Below, one piece after another: positions 56,201 to 64,000 of a stretch of 64,000 nt of DNA. The DNA comes from Biomphalaria glabrata (taxonomy: Eukaryota; Mollusca; Gastropoda; Planorbidae), in assembly GCF_947242115.1 (NCBI RefSeq), contig NC_074725.1, forward strand, positions 9,338,011-9,402,010, written 5' to 3'. The position numbers were made by a program, and so were the translations under genes. The notes below the pieces were generated by a model, which was given only the letters and a program-made list of their open reading frames with translations, was not told where the DNA came from and searched no databases. The stretch's first letter is position 1. Each line of letters opens with the position of its first letter.

Positions 56201-56426
56201 GCTTCAGCTCTTCAAAACTCAAACGCACGTCCGCCATGTTGCAGTTACTTCCTTGCCACTCCGGTACTGTGTGTGGTACAGAACCACCTTCACATTTATT
56301 TTTCCAATTAGACATTAAGCTTTCCATGTTCTGAAATTTATCATTGTAGAACGGGAAATAAATTGTCTATGACAGTTCAAAGTGTGTATACAGTTTTTGA
56401 CGCACCCTGTATATATATATATATAC

Positions 56427-56465
<39 letters not shown>

Positions 56466-56579
56466 CTTATATATATATATATATCCTATATGTATGTGTG
56501 TGTGCTGTACGCACGTTTATGCATAGAATTAGGGTTTGGAAAAAAATCACGGATAGAAAGAGGGAGAAAATAAACTAAT

Positions 56580-58385
56580 AAAAATAATAGAGCTTTAGAC
56601 CTATGTAAAATAACGACCGTAAATACGGATAGCTATGTAGATTAAATAAGCAACTAGGAATATACACTATTACAAGCAGTAGTTTTGTTTAGGGGAAGGA
56701 GAGAATATTATATTATTAAATAATTCATAAATATATTCTAATTGATTACTTCTAAATTGCAAAAATTTCAGAAAAAATAGTGGATGTGGCATTTGTATTA
56801 GATATAGACTATTATAGGTCTAGGTACAGATTTTTTGGATTAAAATTTAATTTAATGTGCTATCAACATGTAATATTTAAAGTTAAAGTTGAGATTAATC
56901 AAATGAATAAATGTTTTTCAATTACTTCTAATAGTTTCAAACTGGAATAACCATCTTCTGAGTAGGACACAAAATATAGAACACACATGTAAATAACGAG
57001 AAATAATTTAATTAGTACTCCCTATAAACATGCCCATTATAAGTTTTTATTAGGGTTATCCCCCTTTGCTATTAGGGCTAGTGTTTTCGTTTGGAATTTC
57101 AACCATCTAATATTTGATATGCTTAGTGGCCTGAAAAAAGCATTTAATTACAAAAGAAATAATGCAATAAATAGATAAAGTAGGAGTTGTTAGTGGCTTT
57201 CCTATTTTAGGAACATTTTTAATTAACATTTGGTATACATTAAAAAGTATAATGATTGCATTTGATTACTAAGACTATAATACTATTTATAAATAGAAAA
57301 GAAATTAAGCTAAGTTGATATAGGTGTTGCAAATAATTGTAGTACACATAAATATCAAGTAACCATTAAGTGTTTCAAGCACCTAATGTTTTTATAAATA
57401 TATAAAGAATAAAATATAAATAAAGGTAATGTGTAATTAAGTAAAGAGGCAATAAAGTAGATAGAAGAACCAAGCATGAGTCAAATGTATACATTTCATG
57501 TGTATTTGTCTAAAACATCTCTAGAATTAGCTATTCATGACTTTTAAAGCAAAATTACATATGCAATGTCCTAAAAATGAATATAAACAATCCATTGTAG
57601 GTGTTTCAAGCATCCAAAATAAAACTTTTTAGTATAAATGTTAAAAGGCATTGATAAAAAGCAATTAATTACAAAGGATAAAAATGCAATAACAAGGAGA
57701 TAAATGAAAACCCAAGACAAGTAAGAGTTAAGGTACTTTGAGAACACAGACAAAATTTTAAAGATAAACAAAAATGTATTGCAATAGAGAAATGTTTAAA
57801 TCAGACCTAAGAGGATCAAATTGAATGTTAGTTTATGTACATACATCATTTCATTGTTTTGAATGAAATGTTGAATTTCATTGAAACACACTCACATTTG
57901 CCAATGCCCAAGTGTGCATCTAAAAGTCTAAAGTGTCTAAAGGTTAAAGTTGTGAAATTGCATTCTAAGTTAAAAATTACATTTAGGCTAATTTTAAATT
58001 TACATTTGTAATTGTATACTTACACTACTGTCAATACTCCTCAGCTTGCTGAGCACATTGATCGTTTCATGTTCTAGTGTAGATTAGATCTCTGATCTCA
58101 GACTCAAGTCCGAGATCTATTGATAAGATCTAGTACAATTTCTTGTGTCTGTCAGTGTAGTGTTCCAACTCAGACACAAGGGAAGATCTTATAGTTAGCG
58201 AGCTTCGAGGACCTTGGACTTTACTTGTGACAAATGATTCTATGATTACTAGATCTACTCTCTAGAATAGTTCTGAATACGAACCTAAAGAATCAAGAAT
58301 GTAAATAAATGTTTTTTTTATGCTGCATTATTTTATGATTTATGAATAGATCTATGATTAATATAATTATAAAATTTTAAAATAT
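56580..58385. other. AT-rich, no feature recognised
   Basis: Mostly A+T-rich sequence without open frames of note. Near 58090-58190 short GATCT-containing repeats occur. No gene seen. Confidence 0.5.
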
Positions 58386-59154
58386 TGTTATAAACCTGGT
58401 GGTGGCACAGATGGGGGTAGTGGTGTGAGTGTAGTCAGCCGACGCAAATCGCCCCAGGCCAGCACTAGACGAGCGGTCAACCGTGACGAGTTACGACGGT
58501 CAGCCGAGACGAGTATCAACATGAAGGTTCGAGCAGGATCGTCGTCGTGAACAGAGCTCAGGAGCGTCACGAGGGATGTAGTCATATGACCACCCAGAAT
58601 GGTCGAGCGACGTTCTGCCCGGTTCGAGAAGGCCAGTAGGGACCCTATATAAGAGCTGAGGTATCGCAGTTAAGACTGTCGAGAAAAGGGGCTCAATACA
58701 GCAAGGTTCAGAAAGGAGGTTCACGGTAGGGGTTCAGAGCCCGGTTCACTACAGTCCGGTCGACTACAGCACAGTTCAGCGGTGTGTTTCTGTACGGAGC
58801 ATTACGACGGTTTAGTGCGGAGTACTGTCAAGTACAGTTGAGACGGCTGGCGTCTTGATCTTGGTCTGCGATCGAGTCTGACACAACGAGCCTAGTGTGT
58901 GAAGTCAGTCCTGAACTGTTGAACCCAGTGCAAGCCCGGAACGAGACGGAGAGGCCAGTGCAAGAGTTGATACTGCGGAACGGTGTTATCGGAGAGATAT
59001 TTGTACAGTGTACGTGTTGCCAATTGTACAGTATTGGCTGTTATTTATTGACATTAAAGTGTTACGTTACTTTGGAGCCCTGAGTTGTCAAGTTCTTTAA
59101 GTTGGTGGTGTATGGTGCAGTTTGCAGAGAGCCTGGATAGCGAGATTCGTAACA
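58386..59154 (+). repeat. 5' LTR of the compact element
   Basis: 769 bp, TG...CA bounded. It contains a TATATAAG box near 58646 and an ATTAAAG signal near 59053, consistent with promoter and polyadenylation functions of an LTR. Confidence 0.92.
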
Positions 59155-59205
59155 ACTGGTGTCAGAAGTGGGATCGGATCGGAATCGAATTGGATCGGAT
59201 CTACT

Positions 59206-60147
59206 ATGGCTCGTCTGAAACTGCTGTACGAACTTGAATTTAGAGAACTGAAGCAAGAACTCCGTGATCGAGATCTGAAAACGAGCGGAAATAAAGAAAC
59301 CTTACAAGCACGCCTCCGAGATGACATTTTGGAAGAAAAAGAAGATCCGGACACATATCTTTTTGAAGTCGAACCTAACTTGCTGGAACAGATCAATTCC
59401 AAGATAGATGCCATGAACACCAAGATAGCCGCTATGAACCAACGCATACCTGCTGTGGAGGAGAGAATCATCAACTCAGACATTCGTTCAGATGCTAAAA
59501 CCAGAGAGAGGAGCCTTGGTGGTGATCACGAGGACCCATTGAAACCTGACGAAGCCGTTGAGAGACATGTGCAAGTCGAGAGATACCAGCCAGGTCCGAA
59601 CCTAACAGACTTTGGTCCAGCTGCCAAGACTGGAGAGGAAAGTCCTGAAGGTGGTAAAAAGAATCCAAGGCAGTCTGACGTTGACGTTGATGGACATTTG
59701 AAAGACGAAAGTCGTCGACAGGGTCTAAAACCAACAAGCGATTGGCCCGATACTGAGACGAGAGAGAGAGGTCCTGATGGTGGTGAAGAAAGCCGAATGG
59801 AGCCTGAAGCCGAAGACGAGGAACCTTTGCACGAGGAGTGTTACCAACCTGCCCCACGAGCATGCCCTCCAGACAAGGCTGAAGATGATGACCTGTCCCA
59901 CAATTCCCCGCCCTGTGGATTTGAAGCTCATCCCAGTCCTTCTTCGCAAAGCCCTATGAAGCCACCTCTTTTGCCAACGATCTTGGTATCCCCAGCCTTA
60001 CCTCCTATACCTCTCCATGTGTCAAGTGGATGTCCTCAGTACCGACCGACAAGAGAGCGATGCAACCACAACGTCACTGCAACAAGAGGACGATCAATTG
60101 GAGGAAAAGAAGAAGGCGGCGTTTGCGTAGTCCAACGTGCATGGTGA
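59206..60147 (+). CDS. SAP-domain ORF inside the LTR element, 313 aa
   Basis: It starts MARLKLLYELEFRELKQEL about 50 bases after the left LTR. Residues 10-45 fit a SAP-type helix-turn-helix (LKQELRDRDLKTSGNKETLQ), a module seen at the N-terminus of Gag-like proteins in some animal Gypsy elements. A hydrophilic, proline- and glutamate-rich region follows. No protease or polymerase motif. It may assist packaging or nuclear tethering of the element's RNA; this is inference. Confidence 0.65.
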   Translation: MARLKLLYELEFRELKQELRDRDLKTSGNKETLQARLRDDILEEKEDPDTYLFEVEPNLLEQINSKIDAMNTKIAAMNQRIPAVEERIINSDIRSDAKTRERSLGGDHEDPLKPDEAVERHVQVERYQPGPNLTDFGPAAKTGEESPEGGKKNPRQSDVDVDGHLKDESRRQGLKPTSDWPDTETRERGPDGGEESRMEPEAEDEEPLHEECYQPAPRACPPDKAEDDDLSHNSPPCGFEAHPSPSSQSPMKPPLLPTILVSPALPPIPLHVSSGCPQYRPTRERCNHNVTATRGRSIGGKEEGGVCVVQRAW

Positions 60148-60529
60148 TTCTACCAAGAAATAACTGCAGCCACATGAAGACCAACTGGCGGAGAAGAAGA
60201 AGAAGGCTACTTTTGTTGAGTGCAACATGGATGATGATGCGACAACGACATCGATGCAACCTGATGAAGGCTAACTGGAGGAGAAGAAGAAAACGTTTTC
60301 TGAATTCAACGTGGGTGGCGATGAAAGCACGACGTCCATGCAACCAGGTGAAGGCCAATTGGAGGAGAAGAAGGAAGCGACCATTGCTGACTGCAACATG
60401 GATGGCTCCATTAAGCTAAAGAGGCAAGCCAACTGCCACTAATCGACCCCCGCCTGCAGCGATGAAACTTTACAGCCAATGTCACGATGTTGATTCTGTC
60501 CGGGACGGACAGATCTAAGAAGGGGGCAG

Positions 60530-61298
60530 TGTTATAAACCTGGTGGTGGCACAGATGGGGGTAGTGGTGTGAGTGTAGTCAGCCGACGCAAATCGCCCCA
60601 GGCCAGCACTAGACGAGCGGTCAACCGTGACGAGTTACGACGGTCAGCCGAGACGAGTATCAACATGAAGGTTCGAGCAGGATCGTCGTCGTGAACAGAG
60701 CTCAGGAGCGTCACGAGGGATGTAGTCATATGACCACCCAGAATGGTCGAGCGACGTTCTGCCCGGTTCGAGAAGGCCAGTAGGGACCCTATATAAGAGC
60801 GGAGGTATCGCAGTCAAGACTGTCGAGAAAAGGGGCTCAATACAGCAAGGTTCAGAAAGGAGGTTCACGGCAGGGGTTCAGAGCCCGGTTCACTACAGTC
60901 CGGTCGACTACAGCACAGTTCAGCGGTGTGTTTCTGTACGGAGCATTACGACGGTTTAGTGCGGAGTACTGTCAAGTACAGTTGAGACGGCTGGCGTCTT
61001 GATCTTGGTCTGCGATCGAGTCTGACACAACGAGCCTAGTGTGTGAAGTCAGTCCTGAACTGTTGAACCCAGTGCAAGCCCGGAACGAGACGGAGAGGCC
61101 AGTGCAAGAGTTGATACTGCGGAACAGTGTTATCGGAGAGATATTTGTACAGTGTACGTATTGCCAATTGTACAGTATTGGCTGTTATTTATTGACATTA
61201 AAGTGTTACGTTACTTTGGAGCCCTGAGTTGTCAAGTTCTTTAAGTTGGTGGTGTCTGGTGCAGTTTGCAGAGAGCCTGGATAGCGGGATTCGTAACA
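60530..61298 (+). repeat. 3' LTR of the compact element
   Basis: 769 bp, same length and ends as the left LTR and almost identical in sequence. Confidence 0.92.
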
Positions 61299-62439
61299 AT
61301 ATAGACTATAGAGATCTACTAATTACTAGTACTAGTAGTACTAGAAACCTGTTTCTGCGTATCTAGTCAGGTAAACTAACTATTTCAAATCCAATGTTTA
61401 TATCTAGATCTGCATTTTCTATTTGTGTACAAAAATGAAATAGTAGATCTAGATTCTATCTAGAGTCTAGTAGATATAGACTAGATCTAGACATCGATTT
61501 CTTTCAAAATTCGCTTTACACGGACTTTTCAATGATTTAGACAAGGGTTATGGAACTTTCATTTCTTTCCCCGTTATTTTTTCACTTCTCAAATTTTCTC
61601 TGTGACTTAGGCCTAGATATAGAATGAAAGTCTATTAGTTGAATCTTAATTTAAAATTCTAATCCATTCGATAAAAATGTCTAGGCCTACTAGTCTACTT
61701 AACTTTATTATAAATTCTAGTTGAGAGGGAGATTTATTCAATTAATCAGTAATGAATGAATAATTATAATAATAAATAAGTAGGCTTACCTCATTGATAA
61801 CGATAGGGCATAGGGTTAGCTTTACGTCTATCGGAATTTTTTTCTTTATCTTGACTTATAATATTTTACGACACAATTTTCTTGTTAAAAAAATATAAAA
61901 AATGCTTCGATGCAGAAAGCTCTAGCGCTGTGGGACCGTGAAAATGTAAAAAAAAAAGTTCGAGCTATTTATGTTGACATTATAATCAAGTAGTGTCAGT
62001 GTATCAGTACACATCAACATAGGCATTCACACTTACACACATTGGTTTATTTAATAAAAAAAAAAAAGGAAGAAAGAAAAGAAAAAACTAAAAATAATTT
62101 GAAAGATGAAATAAATAATGAACAACCGCCTGTTGCTGTTGTCAGTCTGTCGCACACATTAGACAACACACTACCGTAGGCCAGTGGCGAAGCAAGCTAT
62201 GTGCGGGTGTTGCGGGCCGATCGGGCCATCAGATGGTGGGAGCATCAAACTGAGGACATACTTTCTTAGTAAAACTACACATTGAAATTGTTTGAAACCT
62301 CTGAAGGTAACGCACTTTTACACTTTTTTTTTAAGCCTTGCATATTGTAACTTCATTGTTCAATGCACTGGTTATGAACAAGTTTATGATTGTGTTGTTT
62401 TTTTTAATTACTAATTAGTAATGGTCCAATCTATATAGT
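61299..62439. other. AT-rich spacer, no gene recognised
   Basis: The segment 61300-61510 has many short TCTAGAT/AGATCTAG words. A CCAGTGGCGAAGCAAGC motif at 62180 resembles a MITE end, but no partner end was found. Confidence 0.4.
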
Positions 62440-62625
62440 GGACCAGTGGAGGGAGGGGTATCTGGGAGAAGGATTTCCAAACTCAGAAAACACAACAATG
62501 ATTTGAACGCAAGTCGGGATTTGAACTCAGGTTCCTTGTAATGTGGTAAAGGCGTAGCCAAGCGGTTTTAGCCTCTCAGTCACACATCACTTAAGGCTCA
62601 CCTCTAAGGACACCGTCCAGACATG
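62440..62625 (-). mobile_element. Possible third tRNA-derived SINE
   Basis: On the minus strand: GAGAGGCTAAAACCGCTTGG (A-box-like) and GAGTTCAAATCCCG (good B-box), followed by a body unlike families A and B. Only one copy in the window, so the family is tentative. Confidence 0.45.
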
Positions 62626-63058
62626 CCTACAGTCCCGCATTATGCGGAACCGTCCCGTAAAATCATCCAAAAAGCTCACATGTTCCGTCGTTCTGCATTC
62701 ACAATTTTTTGTTCCTCCAAGTCTGAATTCCGACACAAAAAAATCGTTTTTTTCATTATTTATTAATAGTGCGAAATGAAAAAAAAAAAATGCAAAAAAA
62801 ATATATATATAGGTCTGTGTTTATTGTTTACATTTCATCTTCGACCGGACCCTGGCGGTGTGTCCTAAATTTACGAAGATATGGTTGAGCTAGATCTTGT
62901 TGATGTCCAAGGGCTGAGCCGAAGGCTCTTCGAGCCCTAAGTTTGAAAAAAAACCTGTTTGGACGCCAAACAGTAAAAAAAAAACAACCTGTGAACACAG
63001 TTCTGTTTGAGAGAGACCAGAGTCAATGTCTATTACTTATACTTATATTATATATACT
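62626..63058. other. Unassigned spacer before the right-edge LTR
   Basis: A-rich tracts and a short TATATATA run; no gene or family recognised. Confidence 0.4.
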
Positions 63059-64000
63059 GTTACAAATGAACAGTGATAGGTAGAGGTCAACGTATGACCC
63101 CGGCGAGATGACACAGCAACTAGTGTTCCCTGGAATCTACATGTGCAAACAAAGACAGGATGTGACGTGTCCACACGTGTTGTTCCAGGGGACGAACAGA
63201 TCTAAGTAGGGGGACAGTTACTAATGAACAGTGACAGATAAAGGTCACTACGTGTGACCCCGACTTGATGACACTGCATCGAGTGTTTTCTGGAATCTAC
63301 GTGTATAAATAGAGACAGGATGTGACGTTTCCTCACGTGTTATTTCAGAGAATACTAGCCGTGTTTGTGCAACTTTGGACAAGCGATTAGGGACTCTATA
63401 TAAGCCAGAAAGTTAATGTGAAAGTCAGTCGTATGGAGTCGTGAGTGAGCCGTTACAGTCGATACAGACAATGTAAGACGTGTGCGGCTCTGTGGAAGAG
63501 AAATGTGTACGACTCGATGTAAGTTAACTAGGGTAGAGTTAACTGAGTGGACTACTGTCGTTAAAGTCTATACAGCGAACTACAGTGGACTTGAACCGTT
63601 ACAGTCGATACAGTCGATGTAAGACGTGTGCGGCTCTGATTCGGTAGACTTGAGTACGACTTGGTTCAGCTTTGGAAGACCTGGAGCGACACTGGGAAGT
63701 GTGTCGTTGGTCTGTTCTGTGGAATACGGCTCGATGCAAGTTGAGAAGAGAGGAATTGCAACGAAGTGAAGAGATGCAGTGCAACGAAGTATAGCTAACT
63801 GTAAACTGACAGATATTGTACAGTCTTCTACGCTACATGTTACAGTAATGTTAGAGTTAATAGTCATTAAAGTTATATGAAGCTGAAAGTTGAGACGTCA
63901 AGTTCTTTGCAGTGTTTTTATTTGTGTGTCTACTAGTACATTTAGCCAGAAGATTCAGAAATACGTAACAATTGGTGTCAGAAGTGGGATCTTTCTGGCT
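63059..64000 (+). mobile_element. LTR of a second Gypsy-like family, with primer site at the window edge
   Basis: It starts TGTTACAAATGAACAGTG and ends CGTAACA at 63970, followed by TGGTGTCAGAAGTGGGAT (63973-63990), the same primer site as the compact element. An LTR-start-like block occurs twice (63059 and about 63216). The second is preceded by a polypurine tract, CTAAGTAGGGGGACAG, nearly the same as in the compact element, so this looks like a partial LTR joined in tandem to a complete one. The interior lies outside the window, so its state cannot be judged. Confidence 0.8.

Larger units (their letters stand above)
58386..61298 (+). mobile_element. Compact non-autonomous LTR retrotransposon (Ty3/Gypsy-like)
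   Basis: Two 769-bp LTRs (58386-59154 and 60530-61298) start TGTTATAAAC and end CGTAACA. ATAT flanks both sides as a 4-bp target duplication. A primer-binding site, TGGTGTCAGAAGTGGGAT, follows the left LTR almost directly, and a polypurine tract, AAGAAGGGGGCAG, precedes the right one. The 1.4-kb interior has one SAP-domain reading frame and is too short for protease, reverse transcriptase, RNase H and integrase, so it must rely on a partner. The LTRs differ at only about 1% of positions, so insertion is recent. As a non-autonomous element it looks whole. Confidence 0.93.

Noticed and set aside
60030-60419. Arg/Trp-rich frame with NWRRRRRR repeats inside the LTR element
   Set aside because: It is an alternative frame over the purine-rich repeats of the element interior, without independent support.

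Overview
The window is animal nuclear DNA, most likely from a heterobranch (pulmonate-type) gastropod mollusc. It is AT-rich, with genes cut by GT-AG introns, non-LTR retrotransposons, tRNA-derived SINEs, hAT elements, CAGA-core interspersed repeats and many minisatellites. The taxon is inferred from this repeat style and from the gene types, not proven.

Five host genes can be supported. (1) Minus strand, 4294-1304: a four-exon MYND-like zinc-finger protein of 279 aa (gene A). (2) Plus strand, 11905-13821: a cytosolic HSP70 of 638 aa with an uninterrupted coding region, a heat-shock promoter near 10560-10790 and an intron in the 5' UTR. (3) Plus strand, 18297-23592: a paralogue of gene A with 244 aa and the same four-exon, same-phase layout (gene B). 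Genes A and B point away from each other and bracket HSP70. (4) and (5) Plus strand, 28064-37630 and 42610-54754: a tandem pair of seven-exon short-chain dehydrogenases (SDR1 266 aa, SDR2 263 aa). They resemble bacterial-type 3-hydroxybutyrate dehydrogenase, but most substrate-carboxylate residues are replaced.

Everything between and inside these genes is repeat-rich. There are seven minisatellite arrays (20-47 bp units), four of them inside SDR introns. Other contents are one almost complete non-LTR retrotransposon inside SDR1, fragments of at least two other LINE lineages, two or three SINE families, several hAT elements and MITEs, five copies of a CAGA-core repeat family, and an HSP70 pseudogene scrap in gene B. 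The last 6 kb holds a compact non-autonomous LTR element with near-identical LTRs (58386-61298) and the LTR of a related family running off the right edge. The 3' part of an LTR of that second family sits at the left edge.

The most notable signals are: (a) the undescribed MYND-like paralogue pair around HSP70, both with Gln in place of the zinc-binding His; (b) the SDR pair with a remodelled substrate pocket and one exon that looks recently homogenised; (c) a 35-bp minisatellite in SDR2 in which every unit carries a copy of the exon-2 splice acceptor; (d) an inverted duplication around a LINE fragment that looks like a template-switch product.
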